Of a stretch of DNA of 64,000 nucleotides, positions 38,522 to 50,300 are shown piece by piece (positions within the stretch are counted from its first letter, which is position 1; each line of letters begins with the position of its first letter). This DNA is from Petrolisthes cinctipes. Lineage: Eukaryota; Arthropoda; Malacostraca; Decapoda; Porcellanidae. The notes under the pieces were generated by a model. That model had not been told where the DNA came from. It did no database searches and saw nothing but the letters and a program-made list of their open reading frames with translations. The stretch spans positions 3,472,001 through 3,536,000 of the forward strand of contig JAWQEG010000710.1 of NCBI GenBank assembly GCA_033782935.1, written 5' to 3'. Both the position numbers and the translations under genes were made by a program.

Positions 38522-40882
38522 TGTACATGCCTACTCAGATGCAGGCCCAAAACATGCTGAAAATCGATATTTTAGGTGCCCAAAGTCAACATGTGTATGC
38601 ATTTTCTGCACTCGTTTATATCTCAAATTCAACCTCAAAAGACCCGAAAATTCGATAATTTTGGGTCGCAGAAGCGATCTGTACATGTCTAGTCAGTGCT
38701 AGAATGTTTTCAAAATATAGGCACAAAACATGCTAAAAATCGATATTTTAAGTGTCCAAAGTCAATATGTGCATGCATCTTCTGTTCCCGTTTATATCTC
38801 AAATTCAGGCTCAAAACACCCGAAAACTCGGTATTTTTGGGTCCTAGAAGCGATCTGTACATCCCTACTCCTAGTTAGAATGTTTTTAAGATACAGACCC
38901 AAAACATGCTCAAAATCGATATTTTAGGTGCAAAAAGTCGATATGTGCATGCATCTTCTGTACCCGTTTATATCCCAAATTCAACCTCAAAACATCCGAA
39001 AATTCGATATTTTTGGGTCCCAGAAGCGATCTGTACATGGCTACTCAGACCTAGAATTTTTTCAAAATATAGGCTCAAAACATGCTAAAAATCGATATTT
39101 TAAGTGTTCAATGTCGATATGTGCATGCATCATCTGTACCCGTTTATATCTCAAATTCAGGCTCAAAACACCCGAAAATTCGATATTTTGGGGTCCCAGA
39201 AGTGATCTGTACATGCCTACTTAGTGCTAGAATATTTTCAAAATATGGGCCTAAAACATGCTATAAATCGATATTTTAGGTGCCCAAAGTCGATATCTCA
39301 AATTCAGGCTCAAAACACCCGAAAACTCGATATTTTGGGGTCCCAGAAGCGAACTGTACATGCCTACTCCGTGTTAGAGTATTTTCAAAATACAGGCTCA
39401 AAACATACTAAAGATCGATCTTTTAGGTGCCCAAAAGTCGATATGTGGATGCATTTTCTGTACCCGTTTATATCCCAAATTCAACCTCAAAACACCCGAA
39501 AATTCGATATTTTTGGGCACCAGAAGCGATCTGTACATGCCTACTCAGTGCTAGAATTTTTTTAAAATATAGGCTCAAAACATGCTAAAAATTGATATTT
39601 TAAGTGTCCAAAGTCGATATGTGCATGCATCTTCTGCACTCGCTTATATCTCAAATTCAACCTCAAAACACCCGAAAATTCGATAATTTTGGGTCCCAGA
39701 AGCGATCTGTACATGCCTACTCAGTGCTAGAATATTTTCAAAATATAGGCCCAAAACATGCAAAAAATTGATATTTTAGATGCCCAAAGTCGATATCTCA
39801 AATTCAGGCCCAAAACACCCAAAAATTCGATATTTAGGAGTCCCAGAAGCAGTCTGTACATACCTACTCGTAGTTAGAGTATTTTTAATATACAGGCCCA
39901 AAACATACTGAAAATCGATCTTTTAGGTGCCCAAAAGTCGATATGTGGATGCATCTTCTGTACCTGTTTATATCTCAAATTCAGGCTCAAAACACCCGAA
40001 AATTCGATATTTTGGGGTCTCAGAAGCAATCTGTACATGCCTACTCCGTGATAGAGTATTTTCAAAATACAGGCCCAAAACATACTAAAATCGATCTTTT
40101 AGGTGTCCAAAAGTCGATATGTGCATGCATCTTCTGTACCCGCTTATATTCCAAATTCAGGCTCAAAACACCCGAAAATTCGATATTTTTGGGTCCCAGA
40201 AGCGATCTGTACATGCCTACTCAGTGCTAGAATTTTTTCAAAATATAGGCTCAAAACATGCTAAAAATTGATATTTTAGGTGCCCAAAGTCGATATCTCA
40301 AATTCAGGCCCAAAACACCCAAAAATTCGATATTTAGGGGTCCCAGAAGCAATCTGTACATACCTACTCCTAGTTAGAATGTTTTTAAGATACAGACCCA
40401 AAACATGCTCAAAATCGATATTTTAGGTGCAAAAAGTCGATATGTGCATGCCTCTTATGTACCCGTTTATATCCCAAATTCAACCTCAAAACACCCGAAA
40501 ATTCGATATTTTTGGGTCCCAGAAGCGATCTGTACATTGCTATTCAGTGCTAGAATTTTTTCAAAATATAGACTCAAAACATGCTAAAAATCGATATTTT
40601 AGGTATCCAAAGTCGATATCTCAAATTCAGGCTCAAAACACCCGAAAATTCGATATTTTGGGGTCCCAGAAGCAAACTGTACATGCCTACTCCTTGTTAG
40701 AGTATTTTCAAAATACAGGCTCAAAACATACTGAAAATCGATCTTTTAGGTGCCCAAAAGACGATATGTGGATGCATTTTCTGTACCCGTTTATATCCCA
40801 AATTCAACCTCAAACCACCCGAAAATTCGATATTTTTGGGTCCCAGAAGGGATGTGTACATGCCTACTCAGTGCCAGAATTT

Positions 40883-40894
40883 AAAAAAAAAAAA
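40883..40894 (+). repeat. Poly-A tract (A12) replacing a monomer dyad, copy A
   Basis: In this monomer the usual TTTTTTCAAAATATAGGCTC is replaced by TTT-A12-GGCTC. The same lesion, A14, occurs at 45720-45733 in copy B of the giant HOR. The tract therefore predates the ~5 kb duplication and has since changed length by slippage. It is the only long mononucleotide run I found. Confidence 0.9.
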
Positions 40895-42067
40895 GGCTCA
40901 AAACATGCTAAAAATCGATATTTTAAGTGTCCAAAGTCGATATGTGCATGCATCATCTGTACCCGTTTATATCTCAAATTTAGGCTCAAAACACCCGAAA
41001 ATTCAATATTTTGGGGTCCCAGAAGCGATCTGTACATGCCTACTCAGATGCAGGCCCAAAACATGCTGAAAATCGATATTTTAGGTGCCCAAGGTCAACA
41101 TGTGTATGCATCTTCTGAACTCGTTTATATCTCAAATTCAACCTTAAAACACCCGAAAATTCGATATTTTTGGGTCCCAGAAGTGATCTGTACATGCCTA
41201 CTTAGTGCTAGAATATTTTCAAAATATAGGCCCAAAACATGCTAAAAATCGATATTTTAGGTGCCCAAAGTCGATACCTCAAATTCAGGCTCAAAACACC
41301 CGAAAATTCGATACTTTGGGGTCCCAGAAGCGAACTGTACATACCTACTCTGTGTTAGAGTATTTTCAAAATACAGGCCCAAAACATACTAAAAATCGAT
41401 CTTTTAGGTGTCCAAAAGTCGATATGTGCATGCATCTTCTGTACCCGTTTATATCTCAAATTCAGGCTCCAAACACCCGAAAATTCGATATTTTGGGGTC
41501 CCAGAAGCGATCTGTACATGCCTACTCAGATGCAGGCCCAAAACATGCTGAAAATCGATATTTTAGGTGCCCAAAGTCAACATGTGTATGCATCTTCTGC
41601 ACTCGTTTATATCTCAAATTCAACCTCAAAACACCCGAAAATTCGATAATTTTGGGTCCCAGAAGCGATCTGTACATGTCTAGTCAGTGCTAGAATGTTT
41701 TCAAAATATAGGCACAAAACATGCTAAAAATCGATATTTTAAGTGTCCAAAGTCGATATGTGCATGCATCTTCTGTACCCGTTTATATCTCTAATTCAGG
41801 CTCAAAACCCCCGAAAACTCGGTATTTTTGGGACCTAGAAGCGATCTGTACATCCCTACTCCTAGTTAGAATGTTTTTAAGATACAGACCCAAAACATGC
41901 TCAAAATCGATATTTTAGGTGCAAAAAGTCGATATGTGCATGCATCTTCTGTACCCGTTTATATCCCAAATTCAACCTCAAAACACCAGAAAATTCGATA
42001 TTTTTGGGTCCCAGAAGCGATCTGTACATGGCTACTCAGTGCTAGAATTTTTTCAAAATATAGGCTC

Positions 42068-42155
42068 AAAACATGCTAAAAATCGATATTTTAAGTGTCC
42101 AATGTCGATATGTGCATGCATCATCTGTACCCGTTTATATCTCAAATTCAGGCTC
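42068..42155 (+). repeat. Half-unit A (88 bp) of a full 176-bp monomer, representative copy
   Basis: Half A starts at AAAACATGCT and ends at CAGGCTC. In order it carries an A4 tract (42068-42071), an A5 tract (42078-42082), a T4 tract (42089-42092), the GTCGATAT box, the 14-bp alternating purine-pyrimidine tract at 42108-42121 with the palindrome TGCATGCA inside it, and the CCCGTTTATATCTC block. It aligns without gaps to half B, with 60 of 88 consensus positions identical by hand count. In the 147-bp monomer class, half-unit positions 45-73 are missing, which removes the alternating tract. This copy sits in the second giant HOR copy. Confidence 0.85.
42108..42121. other. 14-bp alternating purine-pyrimidine tract with TGCATGCA palindrome
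   Basis: ATATGTGCATGCAT alternates R-Y without a break. Frequent variants ATATGTGTATGCAT and ATATATGCATGCAT are transitions that keep the alternation. Rarer variants (GTGGATG, GAGCATG, GTTCATG) break it. The 147-class deletion removes all but the first four bases. Such tracts can favour Z-form or cruciform structure; no function is shown here. Confidence 0.8.
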
Positions 42156-42243
42156 AAAACACCCGAAAATTCGATATTTTGGGGTCCCAGAAGTGATCTG
42201 TACATGCCTACTTAGTGCTAGAATATTTTCAAAATATAGGCCC
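42156..42243 (+). repeat. Half-unit B (88 bp) of a full 176-bp monomer, representative copy
   Basis: Half B starts at AAAACACCCG and ends at ATAGGCCC. It keeps the same phasing as half A: A4, A4/TT, T4, then GGGGTCCCAGAAGCGATCTGTACATGCC at the place where half A has the GTGCCCAAAGTCGATATGTGCATGCA region. Its distal part contains the 15-bp dyad ATATTTTCAAAATAT (42223-42237). In the 158-bp class, half-unit positions 61-82 are replaced by ATGC, which removes this dyad. The gap-free 88/88 collinearity implies that the monomer arose by duplication of one ~88-bp ancestor, followed by divergence of the halves. Confidence 0.85.
42223..42237. other. 15-bp dyad (7-bp arms, 1-bp centre), representative
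   Basis: ATATTTT-C-AAAATAT is a perfect inverted repeat in half B. The second major lineage carries GTATTTT-C-AAAATAC (example 1065-1079), where both arms change together and symmetry is kept. Other lineages have one broken pair (ATGTTTTCAAAATAT, ATTTTTTCAAAATAT). The 158-class deletion removes the element. Confidence 0.85.
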
Positions 42244-45200
42244 AAAACATGCTAAAAATCGGTATTTTAGGTGCCCAAAGTCGATATCTCAAATTCAGGC
42301 CCAAAACACCCGAAAATTCGATATTTTCGGGTCCCAGAACAGAACTGTACATGCCTACTCAGATGCAGGCCCAAAACATGCTGAAAATCGATATTTTAGG
42401 TGCCCAAAGTCAACATGTGTATGCATCTTCTGCACTCGCTTATATCTCAAATTCAACCTCAAAACACCCGAAAATTCGATAATTTTGGGTCCCAGAAGCG
42501 ATCTGTACATGCCTACTCAGTGCTAGAATATTTTCAAAATATAGGCCCAAAACATGCTAAAAATTGATATTTTAGGTGCCCAAAGTCGATATCTCAAATA
42601 CAGGCCCAAAACACCCAAAAATTCGATATTTAGGGGTCCCAGAAGCAATCTGTACATACCTACTCCTAGTTAGAGTATTTTTAATATAAAGGCCCAAAAC
42701 ATACTGAAAATCGATATTTTAGGTGCCCAAAAGTCGAATTGTGGATGCATCTTCTGTACCTGTTTATATCTCAAATTCAGGCTCAAAACACCCGAAAATT
42801 CGATATTTTGGGGTCTCAGAAGCGATCTGTACATGCCTACTCCGTGTTAGAGTATTTTCAAAATACAGGCCCAAAACATACTAAAATCGATCTTTTAGGT
42901 GTCCAAAAGTCGATATGTGCATGCATCTTCTGTACCCGCTTATATTCCAAATTCAACCTCAAAACCCCCGAAAATTCGATATTTTTGGGTCCCCGAAGCG
43001 ATCTGTACATGCCTACTCAATGCTAGAATTTTTTCAAAATATAGGCTCAAAACATGCTAAAAATCGATATTTTAAGTGTCCAAAGTCAATATGTGCATGC
43101 ATCATCTGTACCCGTTTATATCTCAAATTCAGCTCAAAACACCCGAAAATTCGATATTTTTGGGTCCCAGAAGCGATCTGTACATGCCTACTCCTAGTTA
43201 GAGTATTTTCAAAATACAGGCCCAAAACATGCTGAAAATCGATATTTTAGGTGCCCAAAGTCAATATGTGCATGCATCTTCTGTACCCGTTTATATCTCA
43301 AATTCAGGCTCCAAACACCCGAAAATTCGATATTTTGGGGTCCCAGAAGCGATCTGTACATGCCTACTCAGATGCAGGCCCAAAACATGCTGAAAATCAA
43401 TATTTTAGGTGCCCAAAGTCAACATGTGTATGCATTTTCTGCACTCGTTTATATCTCAAATTCAACCTCAAAACACCCGAAAATTCGATAATTTTGGGTC
43501 CCAGAAGCGATCTGTACATGTCTAGTCAGTGCTAGAATGTTTTCAAAATATAGGCACAAAACATGCTAAAAATCGATATTTTAAGTGTCCAAAGTCAATA
43601 TGTGCATGCATCTTCTGTTCCCGTTTATATCTCAAATTCAGGCTCAAAACACCCGAAAACTCGGTATTTTTGGGTCCTAGAAGCGATCTGTACATCCCTA
43701 CTCCTAGTTAGAATGTTTTTAAGATACAGACCCAAAACATGCTCAAAATCGATATTTTAGGTGCAAAAAGTCGATATGTGCATGCATCAGTTCTTCTGTA
43801 CCCGTTTATATCCCAAATTCAACCTCAAAACATCCGAAAATTCGATATTTTTGGGTCCCAGAAGCGATCTGTACATGGCTACTCAGACCTAGAATTTTTT
43901 CAAAATATAGGCTCAAAACATGCTAAAAATCGATATTTTAAGTGTTCAATGTCGATATGTGCATGCATCATCTGTACCCGTTTATATCTCAAATTCAGGC
44001 TCAAAACACCCGAAAATTCGATATTTTGGGGTCCCAGAAGTGATCTGTACATGCCTACTTAGTGCTAGAATACTTTCAAAATATAGGCCTAAAACATGCT
44101 ATAAATCGATATTTTAGGTGCCCAAAGTCGATATCTCAAATTCAGGCTCAAAACACAAGAAAACTCGATATTTTGGGGTCCCAGAAGCGAACTGTACATG
44201 CCTACTCCGTGTTAGAGTATTTTCAAAATACAGGCTCAAAACATACTGAAGATCGATCTTTTAGGTGCCCAAAAGTCGATATGTGGATGCATTTTCTGTA
44301 CCCGTTTATATCCCAAATTCAACCTCAAAACACCCGAAAATTCGATATTTTTGGGCACCAGAAGCGATCTATACATGCCTACTCAGTGCTAGAATTTTTT
44401 TAAAATATAGGCTCAAAACATGCTAAAAATTGATATTTTAAGTGTCCAAAGTCGATATGTGCATGCATCTTCTGCACTCGCTTATATCTCAAATTCAACC
44501 TCAAAACACCCGAAAATTCGATAATTTTGGGTCCCAGAAGCGATCTGTACATGCCTACTCAGTGCTAGAATATTTTCAAAATATAGGCCCAAAACATGCA
44601 AAAAATTGATATTTTAGATGCCCAAAGTCGATATCTCAAATTCAGGCCCAAAACACCCAAAAATTCGATATTTAGGAGTCCCAGAAGCAGTCTGTACATA
44701 CCTACTCCTAGTTAGAGTATTTTTAATATACAGGCCCAAAACATACTGAAAATCGATCTTTTAGGTGCCCAAAAGTCGATATGTGGATGCATCTTCTGTA
44801 CCTGTTTATATCTCAAATTCAGGCTCAAAACACCCGAAAATTCGATATTTTGGGGTCTCAGAAGCAATCTGTACATGCCTACTCCGTGTTAGAGTATTTT
44901 CAAAATACAGGCCCAAAACATACTAAAATCGATCTTTTAGGTGTCCAAAAGTCGATATGTGCATGCATCTTCTGTACCCGCTTATATTCCAAATTCAGGC
45001 TCAAAACACCCGAAAATTCGATATTTTTGGGTCCCAGAAGCGATCTGTACATGCCTACTCAGTGCTAGAATTTTTTCAAAATATAGGGTCAATACATGCT
45101 AAAAATTGATATTTTAGGTGCCCAAAGTCGATATCTCAAATTCAGGCCCAAAACACCCAAAAATTCGATATTTAGGGGTCCCAGAAGAAATCTGTACATA

Positions 45201-45719
45201 CCTACTCCTAGTTAGAATGTTTTTAAGATACAGACCCAAAACATGCTCAAAATCGATATTTTAGGTGCAAAAAGTCGATATGTGCATGCCTCTTATGTAC
45301 CCGTTTATATCCCAAATTCAACCTCAAAACACCCGAAAATTCGATATATTTGGGTCCCAGAAGCGATCTGTACATGGCTACTCAGTGCTAGAATTTTTTC
45401 AAAATATAGGCTCAAAACATGCTAAAAATCGATATTTTAGGTACCCAAAGTCGATATCTCAAATTCAGGCTCAAAACACCCGAAAATTCGATATTTTGGG
45501 GTCCCAGAAGCGAACTGTACATGCCTAATCCTTGTTAGAGTATTTTCAAAATACAGGCTCAAAACATACTGAAAATCGATCTTTTAGGTGCCCAAAAGAC
45601 GATATGTGGATGCATTTTCTGTACCCGTTTATATCCCAAATTCAACCTCAAACCACCCGAAAATTCGATATTTTTGGGTCCCAGAAGCGATCTGTACATG
45701 CCTACTCAGTGCCAGAATT

Positions 45720-45733
45720 AAAAAAAAAAAAAA
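45720..45733 (+). repeat. Poly-A tract (A14) replacing a monomer dyad, copy B
   Basis: Homologue of the A12 tract at 40883. The flanks (CAGTGCCAGAATT upstream and GGCTCAAAACATGC downstream) are the same in both copies. The longer run and one fewer T before it explain why this monomer is 177 bp here and 176 bp in copy A. Confidence 0.9.
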
Positions 45734-46494
45734 GGCTCAAAACATGCTAAAAATCGATATTTTAAGTGTCCAAAGTCGATATGTGCATGCATCATCTGTA
45801 CCCGTTTATATCTCAAATTTAGGCTCAAAACACCCGAAAATTCAATATTTTGGGGTCCCAGAAGCGATCTGTACATGCCTACTCAGATGCAGGCCCAAAA
45901 CATGCTGAAAATCGATATTTTAGGTGCCCAAGGTCAACATGTGTATGCATCTTCTGAACTCGTTTATATCTCAAATTCAACCTTAAAACACCCGAAAATT
46001 CGATATTTTTGGGTCCCAGAAGTGATCTGTACATGCCTACTTAGTGCTAGAATATTTTCAAAATATAGGCCCAAAACATGCTAAAAATCGATATTTTAGG
46101 TGCCCAAAGTCGATACCTCAAATTCAGGCTCAAAACACCCGAAAATTCGATACTTTGGGGTCCCAGAAGCGAACTGTACATACCTACTCTGTGTTAGAGT
46201 ATTTTCAAAATACAGGCCCAAAACATACTAAAAATCGATCTTTTAGGTGCCCAAAAGTCGATATGTGCATGCATCTTCTGTACCCGTTTATATCTCAAAT
46301 TCAGGCTCCAAACACCCGAAAATTCGATATTTTGTGGTCCCAGAAGCGATCTGTACATGCCTACTCAGATGCAGGCCCAAAACATGCTGAAAATCGATAT
46401 TTTAGGTGCCCAAAGTCAACATGTGTATGCATCTTCTTCACTCGTTTATATCTCAAATTCAACCTCAAAACACCCGAAAATTCGATAATTTTTG

Positions 46495-47361
46495 GTCCCA
46501 GAAGCGATCTGTACATGTCTAGTCAGTGCTAGAATGTTTTCAAAATATAGGCTCAAAACATGCTAAAAATCGATATTTTAAGTGTCCAAAGTCGATATGT
46601 GCATGCATCTTCTGTATCAGTTTATATCTCAAATTCAGGCTCAAAACCCCCGAAAATTCGATATTTTTGGGTCCCAGAAGCAATCTGTACATGCCTAGTC
46701 CTAGTTAGAATGTTTTTAAGATACAGACCCAAAACATGCTCAAAATCAATATTTTAGGTGCCCAAAAGTCGATGTGTGCATGCATCTTCTGTACCCGTTT
46801 ATATTTCAAATTCAGGCTGAAAACACCCAAAAATTCGATATTTTGGGGTCTCAGAAGCGATTTGTACATGCCTACTCAGTGCTAGAATATTTTCAAAATA
46901 TAGGCCCAAAACATGCTAAAAATTGATATTTTAGGTGCCCAAAGTCGATATCTCAAATTCAGGCCCAAAACACCCAAAAATTCGATATTTAGGGGTCCCA
47001 GAAGCAATCTGTACATACCTACTCCTAGTTAGAGTATTTTCAATATAAAGGCCCAAACACACTGAAAACCGATCTTTTAGGTGCCCAAAAGTCGATATGT
47101 GGATGCATCTTCTGTACCTGTTTATATCTCAAATTCAGGCTCAAAACACCCGAAAATTCGATATTTTTGGGTCCCAGAAGCGATCTGTACATGCCTACTC
47201 CGTGTTAGAGTATTTTCAAATTACAGGCCCAAAACATACTAAAATCGATCTTTTAGGTGTCCAAAAGTCGATATGTGCATGCATCTTCTGTACCCGTTTA
47301 TATCACAAATTCAACCTCAAAACACCCGAAAATTCGATATTTTTGGGTCCCAGAAGCGATC
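46495..47361. repeat. Transitional segment after the giant HOR
   Basis: Lengths from 46510: 176, 177, 147, 176, 176. The monomers at 46863-47362 resemble 37160-37660 and 42504-43004 (GATATTTAGGGGTCCC, GCAATCTGTACATACC, ACATACTAAAATCG), so this is a diverged piece of the giant HOR. Shared CCCCCG and ACTCCTAGTTAGAATGTTTTTAAG variants support a decayed third copy start. Confidence 0.72.
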
Positions 47362-50300
47362 TGTACATGCCTACTTAGTGCTAGAATATTTTCAAAATAT
47401 AGGCAGAAAACATGCTAAAAATCGATCTTTTAGATGCCCAAAAGTCGATATGTGCATGCATCTTCTGAACCCGTTTATATCTCAAATTCAGGCTCCAAAC
47501 ACCCGAAAATTCGATATATTGGGGTCCCAGAAGCGATCTGTACATGCCTACTTAGATGGAGGCCCAAAATATGCTGAAAATCGATATTTTAGGTGCCCAA
47601 AGTCAACATGTGTATGCATCTTTTGCACTCGTTTATATCTCAAATTCAACCTCAAAACACCCGAAAATTCGATAATTTTGGGTCCCAGAAGCGATCTGTA
47701 CATGTCTAGTCAGTGCTAGAATGTTTTCAAAATATAGGCTCAAAACATGCTAAAAATCGATATTTTAAGTGTCCAAAGTCGATATGTGTATGCATCTTCT
47801 GTACCCGTTTATATCTCAAATTCAGGCTCAAAACACCCGAAAATTCGATATTTTGGGGTCCCAGAAGCGATCTGTACATGCCTACTCCTAGTTTGAATGT
47901 TTTCAAGATACAGACCCAAAACATGCTCAAAATCGATATTTTAGGTGCCAAAAAGTTGATATGTGCATGCATCTTCTGTACCCGTTTATATCTCAAATTC
48001 AGGCTTAAAACACCGGAAAATTAGATATTTTGGGGTCCCAGAAGCGATCTGTACATGCCTACTCAGTGCTAGAATATTTTCAAAATATAGGCCCAAAACA
48101 TGCTAAAAAATCGATATTTTAGGTGCCCAAAGTCGATATCTCAAATTCATGCCCGAAACACCCAAAAATTCGATATTTTGGGGTCCCAGAAGCGATCTGT
48201 ACATGCCTACTCCTAGTTAGAATGTTTTCAAGATACAGTCCAAAAACATGCTCAAAATCGATATTTTAGTTGCCAAAAAGTCGATATGTGCATGCATCTT
48301 CTGTACCCGTTAAATCTCAATTTCAGGCTCAAAACACCCGAAAATTCGATATTTTGAGGTCCCAGAAGCGATCTGTACATGCCTACTCAGTGCTAAAATA
48401 TTTTCAAAATATAGGCCCAAAACATGCTAAAAATCGATATTTTAGGTGCCCAAAGTCAATATGTCAAATTCAGGCCAAAAACACCCAAAAATTCGATATT
48501 TTGGGATCCCAGAAGCGATCTGTACATGCCTACTCTGTGTTAGAGTATTTTCAATATACAGGCCCAAAACATACTGAAAATCGATTTTTTAGATGCCCAA
48601 AAGTCGAAATATGCATGCATCTTCTGTACCCGTTTATATCTCAAATTCAGGCTCAAAACACCCGAAAATTCGATATTTTGGGGTCCCAGAAACAATCTGT
48701 ACATGCCTACTCAGATGCAGGCCCAAAACATGCTGAAAATCGATATTTTAGGTGCCCAAAGTCGATATCTATAATTCAGGCCTAAAACACCCGAAAATTC
48801 GATATTTTGGGGTCCCAGAAGCAAACCGTACATGTCTACTCCGTGTTAGAGTATTTTCAAAATACAGGCCCAAAACATACTGAAAATCGATATTTTAGAT
48901 GCCCAAAAGTCGATATATGCATGCATCTTCTGTACCCGTTTATATCTCAAATTCAGGCTCAAAACACCCGAAAATTCGATATTTTGGGGTCCCAGAAACA
49001 ATCTGTACATGCCTACTCAGATGCAGGCCCAAAACATGCTGAAAATCGATATTTTAGGTGACCAAAGTCAACATGTGTATGCATCTTCTGCACTCGTTTA
49101 TATCTCAAATTCAACCTCAAAACACCCGAAAATTCGATAATTTGGGGTCCCAGAAGCGATCTGTACATGTCTAGTCAGTGCTAGAATGTTTTCAAAATAT
49201 AGGCTCAAAACATGCTAAAAATCGATATTTTAAGTGTCCAAAGTCGATATGTGTATGCATCTTCTGTACCCGTTTATATCTCAAATTCAGGCTCAAAACA
49301 CCCGAAAATTCGATATTTTGGGGTCCCAGAAGCGATCTGTACATGCCTACTCCTAGTTTGAATGTTTTCAAGATACAGACCCAAAACATGCTCAAAATCG
49401 CTATTTTAGGTGCCAAAAAGTTGATATGTGCATGCATCTTCTGTACCCGTTTATATCTCAAATTCAGGCTTAAAACACCCGAAAATTCGATATTTTGGGG
49501 TCCCAGAAGCGATCTGTACATGCCTACTCAGTGCTAGAATATTTTCAAAATATAGGCCCAAAACATGCTAAAAATCGATATTTTAGGTGCCCAAAGTCGA
49601 TATCTCAAATTCAGGCCCAAAACACCCAAAAATTCGATATTTTGGGGTCCAAGAAGCGATCTGTACCTGCCTACTCCTAGTTAGAATGTTTTCAAGATAC
49701 AGACCCAAAACATGCTCAAAATCGATATTTTAGGTGCCAAAAAGTCGATATGTGCATGCATCTTCTGTACCCGTTTATATCTCAATTTCAGGCTCAAAAC
49801 ACCCGAAAATTCGATATTTTGAGGTCCCAGAAGCGATCTGTACATGCCTACTCAGTGTTAGAATATTATCAAAATATAGGCCCAAAACATGCTAAAATAC
49901 GATATTTTAGGAGCCCAAAGTCAATATGTCAAATTCAGGCCATAAACACCCAAAAATTCGATATTTTGGGGTCCCAGAAGCGATCTGTACATGCCTACTC
50001 TGTGTTAGAGTATTTTCAATATACAGGCCCAAAACATACTGAAAATCGATTTTTTAGATGCCCAAAAGTCGAAATATGCATGCATCTTCTGTACCCGTTT
50101 ATATCTCAAATTCAGACTCAAAACACCCGAAAATTCGATATTTTGTGGTCCTAGAAGCGATCTGTACATGCCTACTCCGTGTTAGAGTATTTTCAAAATA
50201 CAGGCCCAAAACAAGCTGAAAATCGATATTTTAGGTAACCAATGTCAATATGTGTATGCATCTTCTGCACCCGTTTATATCCCAAATTCAGGCTCAAAAC

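Larger units (their letters stand above)
36312..41655. repeat. Giant HOR copy A, 5344 bp, 32 monomers
   Basis: Anchors 36327 to 41671. Order: 176, 176, 176, 147, 158, 147, 177, 176, 175, 177, 176, 158, 176, 158, 176, 176, 176, 147, 177, 176, 147, 177, 176, 147, 176, 147, 177, 176, 158, 147, 177, 158. It is repeated in tandem as copy B. Private markers found in both copies are the missing G in ATTCAGCTCAAAAC (175-bp monomer), GTGCAAAAAGTCG, TTTTCGGGTCCCAGAACAG, AAAGTCGAATTGTGG, a poly-A insertion at ~40883, and CCAAAAGACGATATG. It contains a 334-bp dimer duplication (38012-38346-38680) that copy B lacks. Confidence 0.9.
41656..46494. repeat. Giant HOR copy B, 4839 bp, 29 monomers
   Basis: Anchors 41671 to 46510. 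It aligns to copy A at offset 5344 up to 43179, then at 4833, then at 4838 after a 5-bp insertion near 43789 (CATGCATCAGTTCTTCTG), then at 4839 after the poly-A tract near 45720. The only large difference is the absence of the 511-bp three-monomer block that copy A has at 37835-38346. Beyond 46510 the next monomer still shares CTCAAAACCCCCGAAAA with the unit's start, so a decayed third copy may begin there. Confidence 0.9.

Noticed and set aside
40883..40894. Poly-A tail of a retroelement insertion
   Set aside because: No element body or target-site duplication; the flanks continue the monomer in register with only the dyad region replaced.
40427..41245. 272-codon open reading frame
   Set aside because: It lies entirely within satellite monomers. 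Its peptide is the same 49/59-residue motif seen wherever 147- and 177-bp monomers adjoin, it switches motif when a 176-bp monomer shifts the frame, and it has no plausible start context or recognisable domain.
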